64,000 nucleotides of DNA from NCBI RefSeq assembly GCF_013343235.1, contig NZ_CP040094.1, positions 6,009,001 through 6,073,000 of the forward strand, read 5' to 3'. This document shows, piece after piece, positions 53,749-62,492 of the stretch (position 1 is its first letter; the number at the start of each line of letters is the position of its first letter). Both the position numbers and the translations under genes were made by a program. The DNA comes from Nostoc sp. TCL240-02 (lineage in GTDB: Bacteria > Cyanobacteriota > Cyanobacteriia > Cyanobacteriales > Nostocaceae). The notes under the pieces were generated by a model. The model ran no database searches, was not told the origin of the DNA, and worked only from the letters and a program-made list of their open reading frames with translations.

Positions 53749-54354
53749 CTAACGAGGCAGAATGTCATTTAAGCGAAGTTGCAGACTAGGCAAAAGTGGC
53801 GAGTTAATTAATTCATTGAGTCGGTACTGTTGTTGAGTATAGGTGTCTTCAACCAATTGACAGACAGTGAAAGTAGGTTGTTTGGGTTTACCAATAAATG
53901 CCACACCCCCTAATCCTCGATAATCTACGATCCAATATTCAGGGATGCCTAAGAGCGCATATTCCTCAACCTTGCGAGCATAATCAGTTTCCCAGTTGCT
54001 GCTAACAACTTCAACCACCAGTTTAATGGATCGTCCCAGCGTAATTACAGGCTCTCGCTCCCAAAGGGGTTCACGCTTGAGAACAGTTTCATCCAGAACT
54101 ACGATATCAGGGCGACGAACTGTAGCTGCATCTGCAAAGGGGTAAATTAAACAAGTGCGAGGAATAAACCAAGGGAGTTGTTCTGCAACAAGGTAGATAC
54201 CAATTTGGGTTGCTAGTTTGCCACCCACCGTTTCGTGTGGCCCAGTGGGTTCCATGTCAATTAGTTCTCCATCTGCCAATTCATAGCGTGGATTATCTCG
54301 GTATTGAGAGAGAAAATTTTCCAATGTAAAGCTTTTTGGGGAGATATATGTCAT
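53749..54354 (-). CDS. Uma2-family putative endonuclease (DUF820)
   Basis: A 201-residue intact Uma2 protein. Family pattern: YELADGELIDMEPTGPHETV, VRRPDIVVLDETVL, VVEVVSSNWETDYARKVEEY and LGIPEYWIVDYRG, with acidic and Lys residues in PD-(D/E)XK-like positions (PDI, EVV). Many cyanobacteria carry dozens of copies; the role is not established, and a link to mobile DNA is often suggested. ATG 54354 is preferred to TTG 54366 because AGAGGA sits just before it. Unlike the copy at 12.9 kb it has no internal stop. Just upstream, 26 bases away, lies the permease gene in the same direction. Confidence 0.88.
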   Translation of the reverse strand: MTYISPKSFTLENFLSQYRDNPRYELADGELIDMEPTGPHETVGGKLATQIGIYLVAEQLPWFIPRTCLIYPFADAATVRRPDIVVLDETVLKREPLWEREPVITLGRSIKLVVEVVSSNWETDYARKVEEYALLGIPEYWIVDYRGLGGVAFIGKPKQPTFTVCQLVEDTYTQQQYRLNELINSPLLPSLQLRLNDILPR

Positions 54355-54383
54355 TTTCCTCTTCAATCATTCAAGATGCTTAC

Positions 54384-56330
54384 TCAACCCCCGACATGAA
54401 CGCCAGGCCGCTTGTGGGGATCTTTTTCAGCTCGACGGAGTACTTCACGGGTGACTACAGCAATATCGCCCTCTCCAAACAAGATAAAACGCAGTAAGTA
54501 TTGTATGGGATTTCCCTCAACCCAACCGAAGTAGGCATGGGGAATCTTACCTGTTTGGTCACGAATATAAAGCAGTAAAGCTGCGATCGCATTAGGAACT
54601 GCTGCACTCTCAGCCCGCAAGATGCGATAATCACCAACTTGCACCCCTCTTACTTTGATGATATCCGCAAATTCTGAAGCATCTGATACCTGAATCTCTA
54701 GAAAAAGAATTGGATCGTTGGGCGGAATATGGTTATCTTCGCGTACCTCTTTCTCTTTCATAAAATACTCTAGGACATCACCCGTATTCAATCGATTTGC
54801 AATCAGTCGGATTGCTCCTTGGCTTTCTTCAGCAAGGAATTGGGCAGCAAGTTCGTCAACTTCGATCCGCTCTGCTCGCAGTTCCGTTGAACGCCAAACA
54901 CGAGAAACCAGCGAGGTAAAAATGATCGCACCAATGAAAAAACCAGCGATTCTAATCCCCTCTGGCCTTTCGATGATATTAACAATAGTGGTATATAGAA
55001 ATAACAGTGTAATAGTAGCAAAAACCAGTTTTGCCCGCTTTTCTCTGTGACGGTGGGCTGATAAGGTGACAGCAAAGGCTGCTGAGGTAATTAATACAAG
55101 CACACCAGTTGCATAAGCCCCACCTTGGGCTTCTACATTTGCCCTGAAGATAATTGTGACAACAAATGCGATCGCTGTGTAGACTAACACCAAAGGTCGC
55201 GTTACCCGTGCCCAATTGGGAGCCATACCATAGCGTGGTAGGTAGCGAGGCACAATATTCAGCAGCCCCGCCATTGCAGATGCACCTGCAAACCACAAAA
55301 TAGAAATAGTACTTAGATCGTAAATTGTGCCAAAGGCGTTGCCTAGATACAAATGTGCTAAATAAGCAAGAGCCCGTCCGTTAGCTTTGCCCCCAGATGC
55401 AAATTCTGCGACTGGAATCAGTAGAGTGGTTATAAAGCTAGTGGTAAGCAAAAAGAAGCTCATAATCAGAGCAGCACTGGTGAGCAGCTTGCGTGTATTC
55501 CGAATCCGCCCTTTGGAATATTTGAGAGTGTCACTGCTGTTACCTTTGACAAGGGGCATCACGGTTACGCCAGTCTCAAAGCCTGATAATCCCAGTGCTA
55601 GCTTGGGAAATATCAAAAGAGCTATACCGATTAAGATAAAAGGATTGGAATGGCGGGCAAAAAGTGCAGTCTGCCAGTTAGCGATCGCTCCTGGGTGAGT
55701 TAAAATCTGGAACACACCGACGCTAACGACAATGAAGTTTAACAGCAGATAAACTGCCACCAAAACTACTGCAATCCCAATCGCTTCTCGGAAACCTCTC
55801 AAGAAAACTACGCCTAGTAATGCAACTAATATTAGGGTAATTGCGATCGTCTGACCGTGAAACCAATCTGGGGTAAGGGGATTTTCGATGATATGGGCTG
55901 TAGCATCAGCAGCCGACAGCGTAATGGTAATAATAAAGTCGGTTGCCACAAAGCCGAGTAAACATAACACAAGTAATTTGCCTTGCCACCAAGGTAGCAA
56001 ACGCTCTAACATTGCAATCGACCCTTCACCATGAGGGCTTTCGGCAGCAATCCGCCGATAGATTGGCAATGCTCCAAAGAGCGTCAGCAAAACTAGAATC
56101 AGGGTAGCTATAGGAGAAAGAGCGCCAGCCGCCAGTGCTGCAATTCCAGGTTGATAGCCAAGGGTAGAGAAATAATCTACACCAGTCAAACACATTACCT
56201 GCCACCAAGGATGTTGGCGATGTGCTTCTTCCTTCCGGTAAGGCCCTTTCTTCTCTCGTCGGTCTTCTTCAAGCAACCAGAGGATTAACTGACTGCCGAG
56301 CTGTTTTGTTGAAGCAATTGATTTACTCAT
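54384..56330 (-). CDS. APC-superfamily permease (amino acid or cation type)
   Basis: A 648-residue membrane protein with about 12 hydrophobic segments in the first 470 residues. The start of the core ([20 protein letters not shown]) and [20 protein letters not shown] resemble APC amino-acid permeases with a discontinuous first helix. The C-terminal 160 residues are soluble ([20 protein letters not shown], then [20 protein letters not shown]) and may regulate transport. Substrate unknown; potassium or amino acid is possible. Start ATG 56330 is preferred to TTG 56333. The stop is 29 bases from the Uma2 start, so the two may be co-transcribed. Confidence 0.85.
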   Translation of the reverse strand: MSKSIASTKQLGSQLILWLLEEDRREKKGPYRKEEAHRQHPWWQVMCLTGVDYFSTLGYQPGIAALAAGALSPIATLILVLLTLFGALPIYRRIAAESPHGEGSIAMLERLLPWWQGKLLVLCLLGFVATDFIITITLSAADATAHIIENPLTPDWFHGQTIAITLILVALLGVVFLRGFREAIGIAVVLVAVYLLLNFIVVSVGVFQILTHPGAIANWQTALFARHSNPFILIGIALLIFPKLALGLSGFETGVTVMPLVKGNSSDTLKYSKGRIRNTRKLLTSAALIMSFFLLTTSFITTLLIPVAEFASGGKANGRALAYLAHLYLGNAFGTIYDLSTISILWFAGASAMAGLLNIVPRYLPRYGMAPNWARVTRPLVLVYTAIAFVVTIIFRANVEAQGGAYATGVLVLITSAAFAVTLSAHRHREKRAKLVFATITLLFLYTTIVNIIERPEGIRIAGFFIGAIIFTSLVSRVWRSTELRAERIEVDELAAQFLAEESQGAIRLIANRLNTGDVLEYFMKEKEVREDNHIPPNDPILFLEIQVSDASEFADIIKVRGVQVGDYRILRAESAAVPNAIAALLLYIRDQTGKIPHAYFGWVEGNPIQYLLRFILFGEGDIAVVTREVLRRAEKDPHKRPGVHVGG

Positions 56331-56589
56331 CAAATACGTTTGTTTTGCAAAAGTCCGGCTTTGTGATTTTTAAGCCTTCGTGGTTTATTAAAATTTTTAA
56401 CTACAAATATATAGCACTATTATTGTAGGTTAAGCATCCTGTCCGATTTACAAAATATATAAGTTGTTTAACGGATGAAGATCGAGTGTAGCTTCCGGTA
56501 TTGGGAAAAATTAATGTCGTATGCGAATATTTTGGAATTAAAGCTTTCGCATCCTTAGCATTTTTGATCTGCATCAGTTCTAAAAAAGG

Positions 56590-56649
56590 GTGCTGATGGA
56601 TTTACGAGTACCGAAGATGGAAATTACTGATGCGAGCGCCTCAGTGTAA
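56590..56649 (+). pseudogene. Fragment of a NarL-type response-regulator gene
   Basis: The frame reads VLMDLRVPKMEITDASASV then TAA at 56647. It matches the phospho-acceptor region of the regulator at 47438 (VALMDLRMPKMEGADAIAAI) at DNA level too (CTGATGGATTTRCGARTRCC then GAAGATGGAA). Nothing intact surrounds it within 56331-56886, where AT-rich sequence and a single GCGATCGC are all I see. A decayed copy, most likely from duplication or insertion. Confidence 0.6.
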
Positions 56650-56877
56650 TTACGGCTTTTACTGCCAAAATTGCTATATTCATAACTATTTCAGAGGCGA
56701 TTTCTGGTGAAAAGCCACTTTGCATTTATGTATTTAATGCTTTGCTAAGAGCGATCGCACCCTATAATATTCATTCTAATTTTATCTATGGAAGACTCGA
56801 ACGCAGAAAAGAGTATTTTGTTGTGTAGATGATCTAGAAACTACAGTAAACCTTTAAAATCTCTAGCAGATGATTAG

Positions 56878-57237
<360 letters not shown>

Positions 57238-57284
57238 TCAAACCTGAATGCTTATCTATAAATCAAAGACACTCTCCTGAAAGA

Positions 57285-57430
57285 GCCACGGTGTACACAC
57301 AAGTCTTTTAAAGTTGTCCCACAGCATTTAGATCCTCCTTAAAAAGGTGGGAATAGGAGTCAAAGTCCCCCAATTTATCGGGGGATTTAGGAGGATCTAA
57401 TGTAGTTGTGTATCTCATGTACACCGTAGC
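57285..57430. repeat. Element with GCTACGGTGTACA-type inverted ends
   Basis: GCCACGGTGTACACAC (57285-57300) and ATGTACACCGTAGC (57417-57430) are inverted ends matching the 18-mer family at 15043, with small differences. Inside, TTAGATCCTCC (57329) and GGAGGATCTAA (57391) pair as a second stem. The body of 146 bases has no gene. It lies between the HIT and lipoprotein genes. Confidence 0.6.
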
Positions 57431-57570
57431 TGAAAGGGGGCATTTTTGCGTTGAGTTTATTGGTATGTTAAGCACTTAAGCAATAATTATCAAAAAGTAA
57501 ATTTTACGAGTAATAATTGCTAGCAGCGCAGATAATTGCCTCAAAGTTCAAGTATAGGGAGAAGCCAAGA

Positions 57571-58080
57571 ATGATTTTACACCGTGGGCGTAGGGTTGTA
57601 GCTGCTTTATTGCTGTCAGTGGTATTACTGACAACAGCCTGTAGTCCAAAAGCACCTGGACGTTTTGACCAGGCGCAAAAAGAAAGCACTCAACAAAAAC
57701 GCGGTCAAGCCGTGGCTAAGAATGCAACTCAGGGTAGCGAGTTTAATAAACTTTTCCCTAGTGCAGGTGATGGCTACCAGCGTGTCTTTACCCAAGAGAA
57801 AAAAGGCTTTGCAGAAGCGAAGTTGAAAAAAGGTGGTAAAGATGTAGCATTGCTGTCTATTTCTGATACTACCAGCACACCTAGTACAGCAGCAAAGTTC
57901 TCGAAAAGCACCAAGAAAATTGGCGGTTATCCCGCAGTAGAAATTGGTAAGACGCAAACTGCAATTTTGGTAGGTAAGTACCAAGTAAAAGCACTTTCCC
58001 GCGATTCGTCATTTACAGCTAGCGATCGCGCAGATTGGCTAGAGAAGTTTAATCTTAATGGTCTGGCTAAACTGAAATAA
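57571..58080 (+). CDS. Hypothetical lipoprotein
   Basis: A 169-residue product with a basic start and a lipobox: MILHRGRRVVAALLLSVVLL then TTACSPK, with Cys as the probable lipid-modified residue. The mature part is charged and Lys-rich (DQAQKESTQQKRGQ, EFNKLFPSAGDGYQRVFTQE, then YPAVEIGKTQTAILVGKYQV) with a compact beta-rich end, likely outside the cytoplasm. ATG 57571 with AGGGAGAAG before it is preferred to an earlier in-frame start at 57517, which would hide the signal peptide. Function unknown. The next gene follows after 51 bases. Confidence 0.8.
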   Translation: MILHRGRRVVAALLLSVVLLTTACSPKAPGRFDQAQKESTQQKRGQAVAKNATQGSEFNKLFPSAGDGYQRVFTQEKKGFAEAKLKKGGKDVALLSISDTTSTPSTAAKFSKSTKKIGGYPAVEIGKTQTAILVGKYQVKALSRDSSFTASDRADWLEKFNLNGLAKLK

Positions 58081-58131
58081 GTCGGATTACCAAGACTGAA
58101 GATAACAAAACACCTAAGTAAGGAGATTTTT

Positions 58132-59019
58132 GTGAGCAAATCGATTGTTGATTTAGTCGATCAATTGCCAACAGGCGGTTTGACTATTTCCATGTTGAAG
58201 TCCCTCGATTTTGTTGCTCCTGGAGAGTGGCAAAATGTCGTCGGCTTTGTCAACACCATTAAAACCGTCACTGGCGAAGACGACGAAGATTTAATTCAAC
58301 AAATTGGTGAAAGAGCGATTTATCTATTCAATGACAAATCCCAAGGATACCAAACAGCTTTGTGGTTATATCAAACCGTTGATGGTACAGATAAAGCCCT
58401 TGGTGCAGCCGCTTTAGCTAACAAAGTTGGCGAAAAAATTCCTTTATTGGGTTTTTTAAACTCTGTCACTCCCAAACCAGACAAAGCCCAAACCATCGAT
58501 TTGACATTAAAGTTAGTGGTGGAGTTGGTAGCTTTCTGTCAAATTAACGGCATTCCTGGAGACAGCATTGGCGATTTTGTCGCCTCTTTAGGTGAGTATA
58601 GTGGTGAGTCACTCATCCGCATGGTGGCATTAGTTTGTGTTGATGGTTTGATACCTCTAGGCCCAGACTTTATCAGCAAAGCCATATCTGGGATTAATCA
58701 AACAAGTCCCAATGAGTTAGAACAGAACTCGACTTTCCAAACTATCAAAGATGTGATTCCAGGCAACAATGCTGGTAGTAAACTCAACTTTATCGGCGAA
58801 AGTTTTGACTCAGTTAAAGGTTGGATGAGTGGTATTGTCAGTGCGAATAATTTAACGCCACACAAGGTAGTTAGCAACTTACACAGTTTTGTCGATATTG
58901 CAGATGATAAGTTAGACTACCTGGCTGCATTCTTGGATGTATCTACAAATTATTATGAACACACTGGCACACAAACTTTAGCACGTCGCTTGATTGAACG
59001 GGCGGTGGCTGAGATTTAG
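58132..59019 (+). CDS. Hypothetical protein, conserved-looking, cytoplasmic
   Basis: A 295-residue product from GTG 58132, with AAGGAG seven bases before it. No signal or membrane segment is clear, although VVELVAFCQINGIPG and MVALVCVDGLIPLG are hydrophobic. The sequence has a helical repeat-like look (ALWLYQTVDGTDKALGAAAL, ANKVGEKIPLLGFLNSVTPK). I do not recognise the family. It probably shares an operon with the lipoprotein gene. Its end is followed at once by a polypurine/polypyrimidine repeat. Confidence 0.75.
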   Translation: MSKSIVDLVDQLPTGGLTISMLKSLDFVAPGEWQNVVGFVNTIKTVTGEDDEDLIQQIGERAIYLFNDKSQGYQTALWLYQTVDGTDKALGAAALANKVGEKIPLLGFLNSVTPKPDKAQTIDLTLKLVVELVAFCQINGIPGDSIGDFVASLGEYSGESLIRMVALVCVDGLIPLGPDFISKAISGINQTSPNELEQNSTFQTIKDVIPGNNAGSKLNFIGESFDSVKGWMSGIVSANNLTPHKVVSNLHSFVDIADDKLDYLAAFLDVSTNYYEHTGTQTLARRLIERAVAEI

Positions 59020-59023
59020 GTTA

Positions 59024-59143
59024 ATGAGGACTGGGGACTGGGGACTGGGAACTGGGCAGGGGGACAAGGGGGAATTATTGAACAAGTCTCCCCCTGCTCC
59101 CCTGCCCCCTACTCCCCTGCCTCTTTTCAATGCCCATACTCCA
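59024..59143. repeat. Polypurine/polypyrimidine inverted repeat, copy 2
   Basis: GGGGACTGGGGACTGGGAAC runs into GGGCAGGGGG, then GAATTATTGAACAAGTCTCC and CCCTGCTCCCCTGCCCCC. The centre is the reverse orientation of that of copies 1 and 3. It lies between convergent genes and could act as a two-way terminator. Confidence 0.65.
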
Positions 59144-59149
59144 TAACCA

Positions 59150-59869
59150 TTAGGGTAAATGCAGATCGGATGCGATCGCATATAAGTAAGGTTGAAAAAT
59201 AGCCAAATTTTCCAGTTGCTCAAACTTACCTGTCTGCGTATCTGGATCAAATGCAGTGGTAATTACGTAAAGTTTACTGCCATCAAAGGCAACATGACCG
59301 ATATGTTGCTCTTTTACTCCACCTTGTTCCTTGAGTCCGGCGAAGCCATAGCGGATTCCCTGAAGTTTACCAATCGGTACTGGTTGTGGTGGGTAGGCTG
59401 AGAAAGTAATCTCTTTTCCATATTCACTTTGACGATCTTTCGCAAATGCAGCGTAGTGGTCTACAACCCAAGCTTTGAGTACTGGTAATACCTGGGTTTG
59501 GTATTGGGAACTTTGGTAGTCCACTTGGGAACCACTTGGAATACCAGCTGCTAAGAGTTTTTTTCGGAAATCCTCATTGTTTGTTAGTGGGTAAATGTTA
59601 ATCTCAACTGTACCCAAACGTTTGCCCTTGGAAGAGACACACAACAGGGGTGCATTTCCCTCACAAGCGGCAACTTGCCAGTTAGTTGGAGCAGTAGTAT
59701 TTCCCAGAATTTTCTGCCAGATATTACCCTCATTAGAGGTGGGAAGTTTTCCAACGGCAGGGGACTTTACCTCTTTGGGTCGAGAAAATTGAGGAAGAAC
59801 AAATTTTGCTCCCAGTGGTATTGACACCAGCAAAATAGAACCTAGTAATAAATGATAAAGTCTTAACAT
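59150..59869 (-). CDS. Hypothetical protein with N-terminal anchor
   Basis: A 239-residue protein. Residues 1-28 (MLRLYHLLLGSILLVSIPLG and onward) are a signal peptide or anchor; the rest is likely extracytoplasmic, with two Cys close together (AACEGNAPLLCVSS) that may form a disulfide. The remainder is mixed alpha/beta (RLGTVEINIYPLTNNEDFRK, GKLQGIRYGFAGLKEQ, GHVAFDGSKLYVITTAF). Function not recognised. Convergent with the preceding hypothetical gene. Confidence 0.7.
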   Translation of the reverse strand: MLRLYHLLLGSILLVSIPLGAKFVLPQFSRPKEVKSPAVGKLPTSNEGNIWQKILGNTTAPTNWQVAACEGNAPLLCVSSKGKRLGTVEINIYPLTNNEDFRKKLLAAGIPSGSQVDYQSSQYQTQVLPVLKAWVVDHYAAFAKDRQSEYGKEITFSAYPPQPVPIGKLQGIRYGFAGLKEQGGVKEQHIGHVAFDGSKLYVITTAFDPDTQTGKFEQLENLAIFQPYLYAIASDLHLP

Positions 59870-60186
59870 TTTATTGATTATCCAGAGTCAAGGATGGCAG
59901 ACTAACGATATCTACAATACGTTAAACAGGGGGAGGTCGCTTGTATTCCTCTATCTGTGTTTAGCTAACAGTTAGAGTCCGACGAAATTATTTGTTCTGG
60001 AAGTCTGCGCCTCCTTTTTTCTCTGCTTCAATTTCTTGGCCTCCCCCAGAATGCTGCTGTAACGAAAGCCGATCGCTTTCTTGTCGGTGGCGAAATCATC
60101 GATTGTGATATTCGCTCATACTGAGTTGGGTACTAGCTATACTGCTGAATCCTTGAGGTTTCAGCTTTTAGTATTTTCCGAAATTA
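59870..60186. other. Intergenic region, no gene seen
   Basis: Contains one HIP1-like site (CGATCGC near 60070) and mixed sequence. It should hold the promoter of the minus-strand hypothetical gene that starts at 59869. No RNA gene or repeat recognised. Confidence 0.4.
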
Positions 60187-60217
60187 AAAGCGCCCTCCCG
60201 AAGTGGGAGAGCGCTTT
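60187..60217 (-). terminator. Strong hairpin terminator of psbA
   Basis: AAAGCGC (60187-60193) pairs with GCGCTTT (60211-60217), and CTCCC (60195-60199) with GGGAG (60205-60209). Read on the minus strand this follows the psbA stop by about 32 bases and is followed by TTTTAATTTC. Good intrinsic terminator. Confidence 0.85.
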
Positions 60218-60249
60218 ATGATTTAGCTAATTGAGTTAATGCTTCAGAA

Positions 60250-61332
60250 TTAACCGTTAATAGCAGGAGCAGTTAGAGCAACAGGAGCAGATTCAGCAGA
60301 TGCCAAATCTAGAGGGAAGTTGTGAGCGTTACGCTCGTGCATTACTTCCATACCCAGGTTAGCACGGTTGATTACATCCGCCCAAGTCGCAATCACACGA
60401 CCTTCAGAGTCAATGATTGATTGGTTGAAGTTGAAACCGTTCAAGTTGAACGCCATTGTGCTTACACCCAAGGCGGTGAACCAGATGCCGATTACAGGCC
60501 ACGCTGCGAGGAAGAAGTGCAGTGAACGGCTGTTGTTGAAGGAAGCGTATTGGAAGATTAGACGACCGAAGTAGCCGTGGGCTGCAACGATGTTGTAGGT
60601 TTCTTCTTCTTGACCGAATTTGTAACCGTAGTTTTGTGATTCAGTCTCAGTTGTTTCACGAACCAAAGATGAGGTTACTAGTGAACCGTGCATTGCACTG
60701 AACAAGCTTCCGCCGAATACACCAGCTACACCTAGTTGGTGGAAGGGGTGCATCAAGATGTTGTGTTCTGCTTGGAACACGATCATGAAGTTGAATGTTC
60801 CTGAGATTCCTAAAGGCATACCGTCTGAGAAGGAACCTTGTCCGATTGGGTATACCAAGAATACTGCGGTTGCTGCTGCAACAGGTGCAGAATATGCAAT
60901 TGCAATCCAAGGACGCATACCTAAGCGGTAGGATAGTTCCCATTCACGACCTAAGTAGCAGAATACGCCAATCAGGAAGTGGAATACTACCAATTGGTAA
61001 GGACCACCGTTGTACAACCACTCATCTAAGGATGCTGCTTCCCAAATTGGGTAGAAGTGCAAACCGATGGCGTTGGAGGAAGGTACTACTGCACCGGAGA
61101 TGATATTGTTTCCGTAAATCAAAGAACCTGCTACTGGTTCGCGGATTCCATCGATGTCTACTGGTGGTGCAGCGATGAAGGCGACTACGAAGCAAGCTGT
61201 TGCGGCTAGCAAGGTGGGTATCATGACTACGCCGAACCAACCAATGTAAATCCGGTTGTTGGTGCTGGTGATCCATTCACAGAATCGATCCCATACGTTG
61301 GCGCTTGAGCGCTGCTGTAAGGTTGTTGTCAT
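60250..61332 (-). CDS. psbA: Photosystem II D1 protein
   Basis: The D1 reaction-centre subunit, which binds P680, pheophytin, QB and ligands of the Mn4CaO5 cluster. The 360-residue product is complete: five transmembrane helices, the His198-region [20 protein letters not shown], the QB-binding [20 protein letters not shown], and the C-terminal NANLG-type segment [20 protein letters not shown] ending in [19 protein letters not shown], where CtpA cuts after Ala344. Residue 130 is Glu (FCYLGRE), as in the high-light (D1:2) form rather than the Gln130 low-light form. Other psbA copies are expected elsewhere. The promoter lies in the 61333-61500 leader. Confidence 0.98.
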   Translation of the reverse strand: MTTTLQQRSSANVWDRFCEWITSTNNRIYIGWFGVVMIPTLLAATACFVVAFIAAPPVDIDGIREPVAGSLIYGNNIISGAVVPSSNAIGLHFYPIWEAASLDEWLYNGGPYQLVVFHFLIGVFCYLGREWELSYRLGMRPWIAIAYSAPVAAATAVFLVYPIGQGSFSDGMPLGISGTFNFMIVFQAEHNILMHPFHQLGVAGVFGGSLFSAMHGSLVTSSLVRETTETESQNYGYKFGQEEETYNIVAAHGYFGRLIFQYASFNNSRSLHFFLAAWPVIGIWFTALGVSTMAFNLNGFNFNQSIIDSEGRVIATWADVINRANLGMEVMHERNAHNFPLDLASAESAPVALTAPAING

Positions 61333-61618
61333 TGTTTTATAAGTGCGGTTAGTGATTTATGAATCAGGCTTGTTTGTCTTTGCCTGTAAATACACTTTAC
61401 AATGCTTTACATTTTTTAATCAACTATTTCACTTTTGTAAACCTAATAGTACTTATTAGTTTTTCTTATTTAAATGTAAGCAACGAGCTAAGGATACGTC
61501 AAAGTTATTTTTTGTATGACATGACAATATATATACAATATATATGAGTATGTGATTCTATTACCTATCGATCTGGGAAGAATAGCTTTGTAGATTACCG
61601 CTATTCCAAAAAAATTAA

Positions 61619-61639
61619 CCCTCAGCTTACCACTGGGGG
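61619..61639. terminator. Hairpin, possibly bidirectional, in the psbA upstream region
   Basis: CCCTCAG (61619-61625) pairs with CTGGGGG (61633-61639) through one wobble pair, with loop CTTACCA. On the + strand CTTTCTTGTTT follows; on the minus strand TTAATTTTTTTGG follows. The gene whose transcript it would end is not visible on the + strand. Confidence 0.5.
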
Positions 61640-61735
61640 CTTTCTTGTTTGGCAAAATGGCATATCTATAAATAAGACGGTTGCTATGGTATTTGAGTAG
61701 GATACATTCCATGCGAAAAAGTACTGACTTGCATT

Positions 61736-61763
61736 ACCCCTGGCCAATTACCAGGGGTTTTTA
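61736..61763 (+). terminator. Intrinsic terminator with no gene upstream on its strand
   Basis: ACCCCTGG (61736-61743) pairs with CCAGGGGT (61751-61758), loop CCAATTA, followed by TTTTTATT. A clear + strand terminator. No protein gene on this strand ends before it in 61333-61735, which points to a short untranslated transcript or to an attenuator for the DUF2237 gene at 61933. Confidence 0.7.
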
Positions 61764-61932
61764 TTAGAACTTTTACTGAAATATTGCACTATTTCCAATA
61801 ACTGTATAGATTGGCAACTTAATATAAGTTGATTCTAGAATTCCAAATCAGGAATAGCGATTTTTATTGAACTAGAAAAGTGTAAATATAGGCTTATATC
61901 GGAATGAAAAAGTCAAGTGCAATAAATTAACA

Positions 61933-62304
61933 ATGATAGAAGCTAAAAACGTAATTGGTGGAGACTTAGAATCCTGCTGCACTTCTCCCATGACTGGGTT
62001 TTACCGCGACGGTTTTTGTCGCACAGGTGGTCAGGATTTCGGATCGCACGTCGTATGTGCAGAAGTGACCATAGAATTTTTAGAGTTCACCAAATCACAG
62101 GGGAACGATTTAAGTACACCTGCTCCTGATTTTAATTTTCCTGGATTGAAGCCTGGCGATCGCTGGTGTTTGTGTGCTTCTCGCTGGCAAGAAGCTTTCG
62201 AAGCTGGTGTTGCTCCACCTGTCATCCTCTCTGCAACACATGCTAGAGCTTTGGAAGTGGTTTCTCTAGACGAATTGAAAAAATATGCTGTAACTTCTTC
62301 TTGA
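61933..62304 (+). CDS. DUF2237 family protein
   Basis: A 123-residue protein rich in conserved Cys: NVIGGDLESCCTSPMTGFYR, then DGFCRTGGQDFGSHVVCAEV, VTIEFLEFTKSQGNDLSTPA, and PGDRWCLCASRWQEAFEAGV, ending HARALEVVSLDELKKYA. This is the full DUF2237 pattern, and the length is usual. The paired Cys residues suggest metal or redox chemistry; no function is established. It stands alone, preceded by two hairpins. Confidence 0.88.
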   Translation: MIEAKNVIGGDLESCCTSPMTGFYRDGFCRTGGQDFGSHVVCAEVTIEFLEFTKSQGNDLSTPAPDFNFPGLKPGDRWCLCASRWQEAFEAGVAPPVILSATHARALEVVSLDELKKYAVTSS

Positions 62305-62308
62305 TTGG

Positions 62309-62460
62309 GTATTGGGAATTGGGCATGGATAAGAGATAGAGGGGAAAAGGAAGAGGGGGGAGACTTGGGAGACACTTGTTGAATAATTCTCCCCTTATCC
62401 TCCCTGTCCCCCTTGTCCCCCTTGTGCCCCCTGTCCCCTGCCTCTTTTGACACTCCAAAC
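62309..62460. repeat. Polypurine/polypyrimidine inverted repeat, copy 3
   Basis: GGGGAAAAGGAAGAGGGGGG is followed by GACACTTGTTGAATAATTCT and CCCCTTATCCTCCCTGTCCC. The centre TTGTTGAATAATTCTCCC is shared with copy 1. It lies between convergent genes. Confidence 0.65.
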
Positions 62461-62492
62461 TCTTGTACAGACATAGATTTTTCGCGTCTCTC

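Noticed and set aside
60795..61103. 102-residue plus-strand frame
   Set aside because: It is antisense within psbA and caused by the gene's codon bias.
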